DNA of 64,000 nt from assembly GCA_025041195.1 (NCBI GenBank), contig JAKCFM010000001.1, positions 1,426,001 to 1,490,000 on the forward strand. Direction: 5' to 3'. The notes under the pieces were generated by a model. The model saw only the letters and a list, made by a program, of their open reading frames with translations. It was not told the origin of the DNA and did no database searches. Within the stretch, counting starts at the first letter, position 1; every line of letters starts with the position of its first letter. Position numbers and translations under genes: made by a program. Shown here piece after piece: positions 36,065-45,726 of the stretch. The DNA is from Halobacteriales archaeon YIM A00013 (GTDB lineage Archaea > Halobacteriota > Halobacteria > Halobacteriales > Haloarculaceae).

Positions 36065-36137
36065 GGGGCCGTGGGGTAGCCTGGTATCCTCTGCGCATGG
36101 GGTGCGTTGGACCTGAGTTCGAATCTCAGCGGTCCCA
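36065..36137 (+). tRNA. tRNA-Pro (anticodon GGG)
   Basis: 73 bases. The acceptor GGGGCCG pairs with CGGTCCC at 36130-36136 (one G-U pair), discriminator A. The D arm and T arm (CTGAG-TTCGAAT-CTCAG) are regular. The anticodon loop ATGGGGT puts U33 at 36098 and GGG at 36099-36101. The lower anticodon stem is imperfect. CCA not encoded, no intron. Confidence 0.9.
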
Positions 36138-36212
36138 CATTCTACACTTTCGATACGTCGAGAGCCATCTTACTCCAGAAGACAGTTACTCCGCTGATAG
36201 AAACTGACTGGC

Positions 36213-37394
36213 ATTCCTACTCGACGACAGGTGCTGGTCGGCGCCGGGACCACCTGCATCATGGGACTCGCTGGGTGTGGCACCCAGAGCACGGTGTCGT
36301 ATGCAGGCCGCGAAGATGCGACGACAGCATGGTGGCCACAGCCACAGTACGGCAGTTACGAGACGTGTTACAACCCAGAGACAACAGTGACCCCAGATGA
36401 ACCGAGCGTGCGCTGGGAAATAGAAATAGCAAGTCCAGCAGCACGACCAGTGGTGGTTGACGGAGTCGCTGTGTTGCCGACAGCCGATGGAGTACGAGCC
36501 CTTTCGGTGACAGATGGCACCGAACTGTGGAGAACAGGGGTGAACGGATCGTCGCAGTATCCGCAGTCCGTGACAACACACGATGGAGTGGTCTTTATCT
36601 CACGAGTTGAGTCACCCGAGATCATTGCAGTGGATCTCCACTCAGGAACCCAACAGTGGAAGCTGTCACTCGACCTGTTGCCAGTGGCACTCACGATCAG
36701 CAGACGTGGACCAGCCCTGTATGTTGGCTTCACCGACGGCCGTATCTACAAACTCAATCCCACAACTGGCGAAACAATCTGGAAGCAGGAGCTGTTCGGA
36801 GCAATTTCGACGCTCGTTGTAGCGGAATCCACGTGCCTGGTCGGTACTGAAGGCGGTGCTGTATACGCTCTCTCATCGCATGATGGACAGGGTATCTGGC
36901 GGCGGAAATTCCCAGGGATGATCTCTGCACTGGGATCACTGTGGGGGAGTAGTAACGGAGCAACGCACTTTGTCAGCTGCTTTGGCGGCCCAGTCTACGG
37001 GGTAGGGGAGATAACTGGTGCCACTGTCTGGCAATCGGACGATGTGTGGTCAGATGAGTCGCTCGTTATCACCAAGGATCGCCTGTTTGCGGCCGGTGAA
37101 TCACTCACCGCCATCAGTACGGACGGGGGGACGCAGAGCTGGACGGCCGGTACTACCACCCAGTGTGGGCCAGCTGGCGCTGGAGAGCTCGTGTTCGTGG
37201 CCACGGAAACCAGCATTGATGCGTACAAGATGGGTGGTGGGGCCGGGGTTGGCGGGATACGGTTCGGCCCAACACAGTGGAGCCAGCCCGTCGAAGGCAG
37301 ACCCGAGCAGGGAATTGCGATCGCCGACGGCGCTGTCTTCGTGATGACAATGGGTATAGATGGCGACCGGTCGATGGCCTACGCGATCGAGTAG
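36213..37394 (+). CDS. PQQ-like beta-propeller Tat lipoprotein (copy 1, probable ATT start)
   Basis: From the ATT at 36213 this encodes 393 residues, exactly the length of the tandem paralogue at 37452. The first codons then read I/M-PTRRQVLVGAG, matching MPTRRQLLAGLG of the paralogue, with the Tat motif and lipobox LAGC. The next possible normal start is a GTG at 36231, which would cut off the twin arginines. A stop at 36198 excludes an upstream ATG in frame. The body is a BamB-type propeller with repeated blade motifs such as AVDLHSGTQQW, KLNPTTGETIWK and TAISTDGGTQSW. Role of the exported propeller is unknown. Confidence 0.8.
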   Translation: MPTRRQVLVGAGTTCIMGLAGCGTQSTVSYAGREDATTAWWPQPQYGSYETCYNPETTVTPDEPSVRWEIEIASPAARPVVVDGVAVLPTADGVRALSVTDGTELWRTGVNGSSQYPQSVTTHDGVVFISRVESPEIIAVDLHSGTQQWKLSLDLLPVALTISRRGPALYVGFTDGRIYKLNPTTGETIWKQELFGAISTLVVAESTCLVGTEGGAVYALSSHDGQGIWRRKFPGMISALGSLWGSSNGATHFVSCFGGPVYGVGEITGATVWQSDDVWSDESLVITKDRLFAAGESLTAISTDGGTQSWTAGTTTQCGPAGAGELVFVATETSIDAYKMGGGAGVGGIRFGPTQWSQPVEGRPEQGIAIADGAVFVMTMGIDGDRSMAYAIE

Positions 37395-37451
37395 TGTTCT
37401 GGATGAACCCTCTATGAGAAAACACTTAGTTACGTACGGAAACGAAAACGC

Positions 37452-38633
37452 ATGCCCACACGTCGACAGCTGCTGGCCGGGCTCGGATGCGGTGGGATCT
37501 TCGGTGTGGCCGGCTGTCTCTCCGAGGAGACTGAGTTTTATCCTGGCGATGAGGAGGAGCGAACAAAATGGTGGCCACAGTCTCAGTACGACGGCTATGG
37601 GACGTGTTTCAACCCGGAGACGAGGGTGTCAGCTGACTCGCCGAGCGTGCGCTGGGAGCTTGAAATATCCAGTCCATCAGCGCGACCGATCGTCGTCGAT
37701 CGGGTGGCTCTGTTGCCGACGATGAAGGGTGTTCGAGCGGTGTCGACCGTGGATGGAAGCGAGCAATGGATGGCAAGGGAGCAGGACTCGGTGATGTGGC
37801 CCAGATCCGTCGCCGCACACGACGGACTGGTGTTCATTTCTCGCTCTGAAGCCCCAGAGCTGGTGGCGATCGATCTGCAGACGGGAAAACGAACGTGGGA
37901 GCGAACCTTCGAACGGTCACCAACAGCATTCACGATAGATCAGTTGATCCCACAGCTACTCTTTGGTGACGACAGGGGAACCGTCTACAGCGTCGATCCA
38001 GACACTGGCGAGACGAACTGGAAGCAGTCCGTCTTCGGACCAGTCTCCAAGATCGTGACCAAGAATGGGTTTCATCTGGTCGGAACGGGGGGCGGTGCGG
38101 TGTACGCGCTGTTTGGCGAGGAGGGGGATGGTCTCTGGCGTCGGAGATTCCCGGGAGCAATTACGGCGCTGGGGTCGATGAACGGGGGCTACAACGGGTC
38201 GGGAGCGTTCGTCAGCTGTTTTGGTGGCAAAACCTACGCACTCAACCCGAACAAGGCGGGCGCAATCGTCTGGTCGAAAGACGTCTGGTCTCCGGGATCG
38301 GTTGTCGTGACGAGCAGCCACGTGTACACAGCTGGGAACGCCATCTCTGCGATCAACTATCGGAAGGGAAAGCAAAACTGGTCCGTGGGGCAGACGGTCC
38401 AGTGTGGCCCAGCCGCTGCCGGCGACCTCGTCTTCGTTGGCGCGGAAAACGCCGTCGAGGCGTACAAAATGGGCGGCGGCGCTGGACTCGGCGGCGTCCG
38501 AATCGATACGAAAGGCTGGAGACAGCCAGTCGATGGAACTCCCCAGAACGGGTTTGCGGTCGCTGACGGGGCGGTCTTCGTCATGACGGAAGGAGGGAAC
38601 GAGGAGCCATCGAAGGCGTACGCGATCGAATGA
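37452..38633 (+). CDS. PQQ-like beta-propeller Tat lipoprotein (copy 2)
   Basis: A 393-residue protein starting at ATG 37452 with a Tat signal MPTRRQLLAGLGCGG and lipobox VAGC. The blades repeat the tryptophan-docking pattern: AIDLQTGKRTWE, SVDPDTGETNWK and AINYRKGKQNWS. It is closely similar to the preceding gene along its entire length, so the pair arose by tandem duplication. Likely lipid-anchored on the outer face of the membrane. PQQ binding itself is not implied by the fold name; function unknown. Confidence 0.87.
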   Translation: MPTRRQLLAGLGCGGIFGVAGCLSEETEFYPGDEEERTKWWPQSQYDGYGTCFNPETRVSADSPSVRWELEISSPSARPIVVDRVALLPTMKGVRAVSTVDGSEQWMAREQDSVMWPRSVAAHDGLVFISRSEAPELVAIDLQTGKRTWERTFERSPTAFTIDQLIPQLLFGDDRGTVYSVDPDTGETNWKQSVFGPVSKIVTKNGFHLVGTGGGAVYALFGEEGDGLWRRRFPGAITALGSMNGGYNGSGAFVSCFGGKTYALNPNKAGAIVWSKDVWSPGSVVVTSSHVYTAGNAISAINYRKGKQNWSVGQTVQCGPAAAGDLVFVGAENAVEAYKMGGGAGLGGVRIDTKGWRQPVDGTPQNGFAVADGAVFVMTEGGNEEPSKAYAIE

Positions 38634-38717
38634 TGGCCATAGGTCTTCACCCGTGAACTGTCAGCTCAATCCTCATCGAAATTCATTTCTTATCACTGAT
38701 CAAATCTCATCGAACGA

Positions 38718-39239
38718 ATGCCCGGCCCGACATTTCTCGACGCCGACGCGATTGAACTCCGTGTGCCAACGAAAGCGGATCGGGAGTGGATCAACAAACA
38801 GCAAAACGATTCCCGAATCTGGCGGTCAATGCTCACGCACACGCCAACACAGCTCGAAGACACGCCGTACGAACAGGACGACGAGACCGTCCGCCTGCTG
38901 ATCTGCGATTCAAATGTGCCGGTGGGAAAGATCTGGCTGCGACAGGCCGGCATTCAACAGCGCTACGGCACCGGAACGCTCGGCTACTGGATCGCACCCG
39001 ACGAGTGGGGCCAGGGCTACGCCACGGCCGCCGTCGAGCGCATGGTGACCTATGGTTTCAAACAGCGCAGACTCCACCGGATCACGGCCGACGTGTTCGA
39101 GTGCAACCCGGCGTCTGCAGCCGTGGTAGAAACCAATGGCTTTCACCAGGAAGGCACTGAACGAGAGGCTGCGTTTATCGACGGCGAGTATCACGACGTC
39201 CGCAACTACGGGCTGTTGCGATCCGAATGGATGTGCTGA
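38718..39239 (+). CDS. GNAT family N-acetyltransferase (RimJ/RimL type)
   Basis: A 173-residue protein with the GNAT motif A (TLGYWIAPDEWGQGYATAAVERMVTYGF) read in parts: YWIAPDEWGQGYATAA binds acetyl-CoA, and RITADVFECNPASAAVVETNGF is motif B. RimL-like enzymes acetylate protein N-termini or small amines. The closest use is not readable. It is between the propeller pair and an AI-2E type permease on the same strand. Confidence 0.9.
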   Translation: MPGPTFLDADAIELRVPTKADREWINKQQNDSRIWRSMLTHTPTQLEDTPYEQDDETVRLLICDSNVPVGKIWLRQAGIQQRYGTGTLGYWIAPDEWGQGYATAAVERMVTYGFKQRRLHRITADVFECNPASAAVVETNGFHQEGTEREAAFIDGEYHDVRNYGLLRSEWMC

Positions 39240-39342
39240 ATCGCACTGTGATACGCCGGGGGAACACCGAAGTGGATTGCCCGTAACACCAGTGTATGGA
39301 ACGTGCGCCGACACGGAGCCACACAAACGGCTGTGATCGCCC

Positions 39343-40461
39343 GTGAACGCGCTGTTCGACGCCGACCGAAGCCTGCTGCCGTGGTGGTTTCTGGTCGCCA
39401 TCCTCACCGTGATCGTGCTGGCGATCGCCTACGCGTTCGTTGGAACGATTGTTGTTGGGATTTTCTTCTACTACGCAATGCGCCCGATCAACCGTCGCAT
39501 CCGTCGATTTACCAGCGCACGCCGATTCGCGGCTGTTACCACGCTGGTGCTCGTTCTCTTGCCGATCATCGTTTTTCTGACCTACACGCTGTTTGTCGGC
39601 CTCGAAAGTCTGAACATGGCGCTTTCAGAAGGCATTCGACAGGCACTCCGGCCGTACGTGGATCTCACCAGATGGCTCGAAGAGCCACAGACGCTGGTGA
39701 CGATCACCGAACGGCTCCAGCGGTCGGCACCGCTCCAGGGGATTCTCACGGCCAGCATCGACGTGCTCGTGGCGGTGACGAACGCGCTCGTTCACGTGGG
39801 TTTGATCGTCGCGATCGTTTACTACCTGCTCCGTGATGGCGCACGGATCGAAGCCTGGTTTCGAGAAGAGGTGGGGCCAGACAGTGCTGCCTACGCCTAC
39901 GCCAGTGCAGTGGACACGGACTTAGAAACCGTCTACTTCGGAAACGTCATCGCCCTGGTGATGATCACGTTCGGCGCAATCGTCTGGTACCACGGCTACA
40001 ACGTGATTGCGCCGCCACACCTCCAGGTGCCGGTGCCAATGTTGCTTGGGCTATTGACCGGCATTGCAAGCATCATCCCAATCGTCGTTGGAAAGCTCGT
40101 CTACCTGCCGATAACGGCGTATCTGGTGTTGCATGCAATCCGGACATCACCAGTCCAGCTCTGGTATCCAGCACTGTTCGGAATCGTCTCGCTCGTCGTT
40201 CTCGATCTGATTCCACAGTCATTCATCCAGCCGTATATCGCCGGTCGAAAGCTCCACGTTGGATTAACGATCTTCGCGTACGTGTTCGGCGGGCTGTTTT
40301 TCGGCTGGTATGGGCTGTTTCTGGGTCCGATCATCCTCGTCTTTGCCCTTCAGGCGATCCGGCTGGTCATCACCGATCTCCTCCATGGAGGGCCGGTGAC
40401 GCCACGACCGACGGCTGCTCGCGATCTGGGCTCCGATCCAGCGCTCGAAGCCGATGAGTGA
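39343..40461 (+). CDS. AI-2E family transporter (UPF0118 permease)
   Basis: A 372-residue membrane protein from a GTG at 39343. About seven to eight hydrophobic segments: an N-terminal pair, a soluble segment around residues 85-130, then five more. PYIAGRKLHVGLTIFAYVFGG and FGWYGLFLGPIILVFALQA are the conserved C-terminal blocks of this family, which includes transporters for autoinducer-2 and Na+/H+ antiporters. Substrate unknown. It converges on ilvD with no gap. Confidence 0.9.
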   Translation: MNALFDADRSLLPWWFLVAILTVIVLAIAYAFVGTIVVGIFFYYAMRPINRRIRRFTSARRFAAVTTLVLVLLPIIVFLTYTLFVGLESLNMALSEGIRQALRPYVDLTRWLEEPQTLVTITERLQRSAPLQGILTASIDVLVAVTNALVHVGLIVAIVYYLLRDGARIEAWFREEVGPDSAAYAYASAVDTDLETVYFGNVIALVMITFGAIVWYHGYNVIAPPHLQVPVPMLLGLLTGIASIIPIVVGKLVYLPITAYLVLHAIRTSPVQLWYPALFGIVSLVVLDLIPQSFIQPYIAGRKLHVGLTIFAYVFGGLFFGWYGLFLGPIILVFALQAIRLVITDLLHGGPVTPRPTAARDLGSDPALEADE

Positions 40462-42186
40462 TCACTCCTCTTTGATCGCCGGATTCGTCACCGCTCCGTT
40501 CGCCGCCGAGCCAAACGTAGCGCCGTACTTTGCGAGCACCCCGCCCGTGTAGTTCGGGGTGGGCGCATCCATCGCCGCCCGTCGATCCTCGATCGTTGTC
40601 TCTGAGAGCGCAACGTCAAGCTGGCGTGCTTCGATGTCGATCGAAATCGTGTCACCGTCTTCGAGAACGCCGATCGGACCACCGACGAACGCTTCGGGCG
40701 CAATGTGACCGATCATTGGACCGCGAGTCGCCCCAGAGAACCGACCATCCGTGAGTAGCGCCACGTCATCCTCGTGGCCCTGGCCGACGACAGCGGCTGT
40801 GACGCCGAGCATCTCACGCATTCCAGGCCCACCCTGGGGTCCCTCGTTGCGGACGACGATCACATCACCCGACTCGATTGCTCCGTCCTGCACGTAAGCC
40901 ATCGCAGCCTCTTCGGTTTCGAACACCCGAGCAGGTCCTTCGTGCGTGAACGCATCCGAGCCGGTCGCTTTCAACACCGCCCCATCAGGAGCGAGATTGC
41001 CGCGCAAGATTTTGATCGCTCCCTCCGGCGTGAATGGATCGTCGACCGGCCGTAAAAACGGAGCGTCGATCGCCGAATCCGCGGGGAGATCGAGTTCTTC
41101 GAGTTCTTCGGCGATCGTTCGTCCCGTGATCGTCATCGCCTCGCCGTCGATCAACCCTGCCGCATGGAGCCGACGAATGACGACCGGCACACCCCCAACA
41201 TCGTGGAGATCTTTCATCTTTTTCGTCCCGCCAGGCTGCAGCTTGGCAATCTTCGGTGTTCGACGGCTGATCGCGTCGAAATCCGCTAGCGTGAGATCGA
41301 TTCCGGCCTCTGCCGCCATCGCCAGCAGGTGCAACACCGCGTTCGTTGAGCCGCCGGTCGCAACCTGCACAGCGATTGCGTTCTCGAACGATGCCTTCGT
41401 GAGAATCGACGACGGCGTCCGGTCGTCCTGAACCGCCTCCAACGCGAGCTCCCCAGCGCGAGTCGCGACCGACCGCCGCTCTGCAGATTCTGCCGGCGGA
41501 CTTGCCGATCCGAGTGGCGCCAGCCCGATAGCCTCGCTGATGGAGGCCATGGTGTTTGCGGTGAACATTCCGCCACACGATCCCGCCCCCGGACAGGCAT
41601 CACGTTCTAGCGAATCGAGCTCTTCTTCGCTCATGTCGCCGGATGCGACCGACCCAACCCCCTCGAAGACGTTCTGGACGGTCACCTCCCGGCCGTCGTG
41701 TTCGCCGGGCATGATCGATCCACCGTACAGAAAGACGCTCGGGAGATCCGTCCGAATCGCCGCCATCATCATCCCCGGCAAATTCTTATCACAGCCCGCA
41801 ACCGTCACCAGTGCGTCCATTCGCTCCCCAAACGCAACGAGCTCAACCGAATCCGCAATCAGTTCGCGTGAAATCAGCGATGCCTTCATTCCCTCGGTGC
41901 CCATCGAAATCGCATCCGAGATGGTGATCGTCCCGAACTCGATCGCCATCCCGGATTCGGATTCGACACCATCGATTGCAGATTCCGCAACCGTATCGAG
42001 ATGCACGTTACACGGCGTGATATCGGCCGATGGATTCGCGATGCCAACCATCGGACTGGAGAAATCGGCGTCATCGTAACCCATTGCTCGGAACATTGCG
42101 CGGTGGGGCGCTCGGTCCGGCCCCTCGGTCACCTCGTGACTCGGCAGGGTGTCTGATTTACCATATCGATGAAGCTCGTCGCTCAT
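40462..42186 (-). CDS. ilvD: Dihydroxy-acid dehydratase
   Basis: A 574-residue Fe-S enzyme dehydrating dihydroxy acids in valine and isoleucine synthesis. Cysteine motifs are GCDKNLPGM and the [14 protein letters not shown] block; DITPCNVHL holds the third cluster Cys. [24 protein letters not shown] and the C-terminal GHIAPEA block are diagnostic. Start at ATG 42186 (MSDELHRYG); an earlier in-frame start 18 bases upstream is less typical. It is alone, with ilvE far away at 12651. Confidence 0.97.
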   Translation of the reverse strand: MSDELHRYGKSDTLPSHEVTEGPDRAPHRAMFRAMGYDDADFSSPMVGIANPSADITPCNVHLDTVAESAIDGVESESGMAIEFGTITISDAISMGTEGMKASLISRELIADSVELVAFGERMDALVTVAGCDKNLPGMMMAAIRTDLPSVFLYGGSIMPGEHDGREVTVQNVFEGVGSVASGDMSEEELDSLERDACPGAGSCGGMFTANTMASISEAIGLAPLGSASPPAESAERRSVATRAGELALEAVQDDRTPSSILTKASFENAIAVQVATGGSTNAVLHLLAMAAEAGIDLTLADFDAISRRTPKIAKLQPGGTKKMKDLHDVGGVPVVIRRLHAAGLIDGEAMTITGRTIAEELEELDLPADSAIDAPFLRPVDDPFTPEGAIKILRGNLAPDGAVLKATGSDAFTHEGPARVFETEEAAMAYVQDGAIESGDVIVVRNEGPQGGPGMREMLGVTAAVVGQGHEDDVALLTDGRFSGATRGPMIGHIAPEAFVGGPIGVLEDGDTISIDIEARQLDVALSETTIEDRRAAMDAPTPNYTGGVLAKYGATFGSAANGAVTNPAIKEE

Positions 42187-42276
42187 ATCTCCACGAACGC
42201 CCACAGTCGTATAACTCTCCGGTGGGGGTCAAATCTTGCTGGCTTGCTGGCGATCAATTCCACCATTATGTAGACT

Positions 42277-42309
42277 ATCCTACTATATCCTCCGAACTAT
42301 TGGTAGGAT
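42277..42309. repeat. Short inverted repeat in the ilvD/glycosyltransferase divergent region
   Basis: ATCCTAC at 42277-42283 and GTAGGAT at 42303-42309 form 7-base arms with a 19-base spacer in the 197-base divergent promoter region. The region is AT-rich with a TTTTATTTT stretch nearer to the glycosyltransferase. Confidence 0.4.
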
Positions 42310-42383
42310 CTCCAACCATTTTATTTTGGAGTTCTATCTGGTGATTACCCAAGCCTACTTGGCCCTGCTATTACACTAGAGCA

Positions 42384-43418
42384 ATGATGACCCCACAGAT
42401 TGCTGTTGTATATTATCCAGAGGGGGCAGGGCACGCGACTCGCATGCTTGCCGTGGGTCGGGCACTCGAGCAACGGGGGGCGACGGTGCACGTCGCCGGC
42501 GGGGGTCCAGGGACGGAGTTCGTTCGGATGAACGGCTACGATCCGTTCACGCCGACCACCGTCGATTTTATCGACACCAGACAGCTGGGAATGGGTGGTG
42601 TCCTCACGGATAGTGTTCCACGCGCCGTTCAACGCATCAGAGATCTCGTTGGCTGGCTCCGAGGCGTTAGTCCGGCGGCACTCGTGACCGACGATATGTT
42701 CGCGACGATTGCGGCTAACGTCGCTGGGGTGACAACCTACCACGTGAGTCATAACTCACCCGGGCTGTATTCGCAGTATCTTGAGCGGATAGCCACGTCG
42801 ATGCTTTCCTTGCACCATCAGTACTCTGCGCGGTCGTTTTTCTATCCAGCAGTGTGGGAGCCGTGTCGTGCTGACCCGCCACGATGCACACGCGTCGGCC
42901 CAATCGCACTCGAAGGATCCGCTGAGACACCAGATATCGACGTGCTCGTTGTGCCGAGCGTCTACTCCCGGGAGATGGATCGGTTTATCGAGCCAGTGCA
43001 AGAAGCTGGCCGGTCAGTGCTCGCAGTTGGTGGGCCAGACTGGGAGCCAGTCGTCTCGCTCTTTCCCTACATCGAAGCCGCGACTGTCGTCGTCTGTTCG
43101 GGCTATTCAACGGTCATGGAGGCGGCCGTTGCCGGAACACCGTGTGTCGTGCGGCCGTTTACGGACGAACAGCGTGGCGTCGCCGCGTTGCTCGCCAACA
43201 CGGAGGGTTTTACTGTCGTCGACTCTCCGTCGGCGGTTGCTCGTGCGGTAGCGCAACCGCCACCAGCACCATCATTCGAGAACGGGACTGATCTGGTTGC
43301 TGAACGAGTTCTCACAGAGAGTGATACCACAGGTCCGACCCGTCCCCGACCAGCGGCCACTCCGAGCAACGCTACTGGTTCGCGGCAGACTGAATCCAGA
43401 CAGTCTTCTGGTTTGTAA
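42384..43418 (+). CDS. MurG-like (GT28 family) glycosyltransferase
   Basis: A 344-residue GT-B-fold enzyme. The N-terminal glycine-rich YPEGAGHATRMLAVGRAL binds the acceptor lipid or phosphate region, and the C-terminal donor site is VVCSGYSTVMEAAVAGTP. These are the MurG/UGT-type patterns. The last 40 residues are low-complexity Ser, Thr, Pro and Arg, and overlap the end of the convergent aldehyde dehydrogenase by 47 bases. Likely acts in lipid glycosylation or cell-envelope synthesis; the acceptor is unknown. Confidence 0.82.
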   Translation: MMTPQIAVVYYPEGAGHATRMLAVGRALEQRGATVHVAGGGPGTEFVRMNGYDPFTPTTVDFIDTRQLGMGGVLTDSVPRAVQRIRDLVGWLRGVSPAALVTDDMFATIAANVAGVTTYHVSHNSPGLYSQYLERIATSMLSLHHQYSARSFFYPAVWEPCRADPPRCTRVGPIALEGSAETPDIDVLVVPSVYSREMDRFIEPVQEAGRSVLAVGGPDWEPVVSLFPYIEAATVVVCSGYSTVMEAAVAGTPCVVRPFTDEQRGVAALLANTEGFTVVDSPSAVARAVAQPPPAPSFENGTDLVAERVLTESDTTGPTRPRPAATPSNATGSRQTESRQSSGL

Positions 43419-44748
43419 ACGCCTCAATCCCGCGCTTCGATAGCTCTCGTCCGTAGCCCGACCGGCCAATGCCACCAAAGGGGAGGCGAGGATCGGATTT
43501 GGTGAGCTCGTTGATGAACACACTGCCGGCGTCAATACGACCCGCCAGCTCCCTGGCGCTGTCGAGATCAGAACTCCAGATCGAACAGCCGAGCCCGTAC
43601 GGCGAATCGTTGGCCAGCTCGATTGCGCTGTCAATCGAATCAACCTCGAAGAGGGGAGCTACGGGGCCAAACACCTCCTCGTTCGTCATTGGCGTCCCCG
43701 GCGGGACGTCGGACAACACCGTGGGTTCGAAGAAATACCCAGTCCGGTCGAGTGAGTCACCGCCCAGCTCAAGCGTGGCGCCGGCCGCAATCGTTGCACT
43801 CACCTGCTGGTCGAGGGTTTCGAGGAGATCTTCCCTCGCCTGTGGCCCAACATCGGTTGATTCGTCGGTCGGATCGCCGACCGTCAGTGCAGCCATTGCA
43901 TCGATGAATCGGTCTCGAAACTGGTCATACACCGATTCGTGGACGATGAATCGCTTTGCGGCGATACAGGACTGTCCGGAGTTTATCATTCTCGCCCTGG
44001 CTCCAACACGGGCTGCTGCCTCGACGTCAGCATCGGCAAGCACGATGAACGGATCGCTGCCGCCGAGTTCGAGCACGGACGGCAACAGTTCCGTCCCAGC
44101 AGCGCCGCCCACTGCGGTGCCAGCGCGCTCGCTTCCCGTCAGCGTCACCCCCTTGATACGATCGTCCGTGATCAGCGACTCGACCCGGTCGGAGCCGACG
44201 AGTAGGCTCTTGAACACCCCATCCGGGACTCCAGCCGCCGAAATCACGCGCTCAATCGCTCGTGCACAGCCAGGAACGTTCGAGGCGTGTTTCAACAGCG
44301 CGGTGTTGCCGGCCACCAGGGCAGGCGCCACAAACCGAAACACCTGCCAGAACGGAAAGTTCCACGGCATTACGGCAAGCACCGGACCGATCGGATCGTG
44401 GCGGACGAACGTCGTCGCGTGTGGGTCACTCGGCAGCTGTTCGCTGGCCAAATACGAGCCGGCGTGTTCGGCGTAATGTGCACACACCCACGCGCATTTT
44501 TCGACCTCCGATCGGGACTCTGTTATCGGTTTGCCCATCTCCAACGTGATGAGGGCCGCGTACTCCTCACTCTCCGATCGGAGCTGCTCGGCAACTCGCT
44601 GGAGGCGTTGGCGTCGATCTCGTAGCGGACGATTGGCCCACGATCTGCCGGCCCGAACGGCAGCCGTGATCGCACGCTCGACCGTTGGGTCATCGTGAGG
44701 GGCAATCGGATCGAGCGGCTGCTCCGTTGTGGGATCAATTCGATCCAT
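43372..44748 (-). CDS. NAD(P)-dependent aldehyde dehydrogenase (succinate-semialdehyde type)
   Basis: A 458-residue protein from the ATG at 44748; an earlier ATG at 44796 adds 16 residues. Family marks: VMPWNFPFWQ, GSERAG and the catalytic ELGGSDPFI (Glu) and SGQSCIAAKRFIV (Cys), then NEEVFGPVAP and LPFGGIGRSGYGRE. The closest group is GabD-like succinate-semialdehyde dehydrogenase, but substrate preference cannot be settled from sequence. Confidence 0.92.
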   Translation of the reverse strand: MDRIDPTTEQPLDPIAPHDDPTVERAITAAVRAGRSWANRPLRDRRQRLQRVAEQLRSESEEYAALITLEMGKPITESRSEVEKCAWVCAHYAEHAGSYLASEQLPSDPHATTFVRHDPIGPVLAVMPWNFPFWQVFRFVAPALVAGNTALLKHASNVPGCARAIERVISAAGVPDGVFKSLLVGSDRVESLITDDRIKGVTLTGSERAGTAVGGAAGTELLPSVLELGGSDPFIVLADADVEAAARVGARARMINSGQSCIAAKRFIVHESVYDQFRDRFIDAMAALTVGDPTDESTDVGPQAREDLLETLDQQVSATIAAGATLELGGDSLDRTGYFFEPTVLSDVPPGTPMTNEEVFGPVAPLFEVDSIDSAIELANDSPYGLGCSIWSSDLDSARELAGRIDAGSVFINELTKSDPRLPFGGIGRSGYGRELSKRGIEAFTNQKTVWIQSAANQ

Positions 44749-44836
44749 GGTCGAATCACAACCGGCATCCACAAGAAAATATTCATTAATCAACATTCAA
44801 AAATTTGTAACAGGCCAAGATTTATCAACTATCTAA

Positions 44837-44861
44837 TGCGCAATAACCTGGTGCGTAATAA
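44837..44861 (+). promoter_or_regulatory. Direct repeat in the coxB promoter
   Basis: TGCGCAATAA at 44837-44846 and TGCGTAATAA at 44852-44861 differ by one base and are spaced 15 bases apart. They lie about 40-60 bases upstream of coxB, overlapping the likely AT-rich promoter region, and could be an activator or repressor site. Confidence 0.45.
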
Positions 44862-44898
44862 ATAAGTATCTATGAAATAATCATGAGCCGTGCCATCG

Positions 44899-45723
44899 AT
44901 GTCCGTGTTAGTAGGGCTCACTGTGCAGACGTTCGGAATCGGCGCATCACCAGCACCTGTCATTTTACAGGGTCAATCCCGGACGATGGACGAGGTCTTT
45001 CCCCATCTGTTCTCGATATTTCTCATCCTGGGAACGCTCGTCGGTATTGTGGTGTTGTCGTATATGGTGTACGTTGGAGTTCGCTATCGGTCTGATGGAA
45101 CAACCGATGAGCGAGCCGATTCACCGCAGCTCGGGGAGTTACCGGAAGGTGGCGGTGACGGGCGAAAACTGGCGGTTTCGTTGACGTTGAGCGCGATTAT
45201 TGTGATTGCGCTGATATCATACGCGTGGTTTCTGTTACTGGGAGTCGAGGGAGGGCCCCCAGAAGTCAGTGGGGAGCCCAGCACCGATGAGCCCCTGTCG
45301 GTGACAGTGGTTGGTGAGCAGTTCTCCTGGAAGTATATTTATCCGAACGGGAATACGGCGTACACCCTCCGGGTACCCAATGATCGTCCGGTTGCGCTCA
45401 CCGTCACGTCGAGCGACGTGATGCACACCTACGGCATTCCGGAATACGATCTGAAAACCGACGCGATCCCGGCACAGAACACGACAATCTGGTTCAATCC
45501 CAACGAGACGGGGACCGTCGAAGCACACTGTTATGAACTGTGTGGGACCGGCCACTCGGAGATGACCTCCGAGGTGATCATTATGGACGGCGCAGCGTTC
45601 GATGGCTGGTACGCCCAGAGCACCAGCGACGCCACACCGACACCAAACGAATCGACGGACAAGGTGGCCTACGCCATAGACCGTCCACAGAGCGAACTGG
45701 CGGACAACTACGTGCTGGTGTAA
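44899..45723 (+). CDS. coxB: Cytochrome c oxidase subunit II
   Basis: A 274-residue protein. Two membrane segments (about residues 30-53 and 85-108) precede an extracellular cupredoxin domain. The CuA site is complete: His in MHTYGIPE, then CYELCGTGHSEM with two Cys, His and Met. Electrons enter the oxidase here, in haloarchaea from halocyanin. GTG at 44890 is an alternative start. First gene of the operon with the fused coxAC (3-base gap) and coxD. Confidence 0.95.
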   Translation: MSVLVGLTVQTFGIGASPAPVILQGQSRTMDEVFPHLFSIFLILGTLVGIVVLSYMVYVGVRYRSDGTTDERADSPQLGELPEGGGDGRKLAVSLTLSAIIVIALISYAWFLLLGVEGGPPEVSGEPSTDEPLSVTVVGEQFSWKYIYPNGNTAYTLRVPNDRPVALTVTSSDVMHTYGIPEYDLKTDAIPAQNTTIWFNPNETGTVEAHCYELCGTGHSEMTSEVIIMDGAAFDGWYAQSTSDATPTPNESTDKVAYAIDRPQSELADNYVLV

Positions 45724-45726
45724 CCG

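Noticed and set aside
44883-45095. ATG frame beginning MSRAIDVRV in front of coxB
   Set aside because: It is out of frame with coxB and overlaps its membrane segments; no family resemblance.
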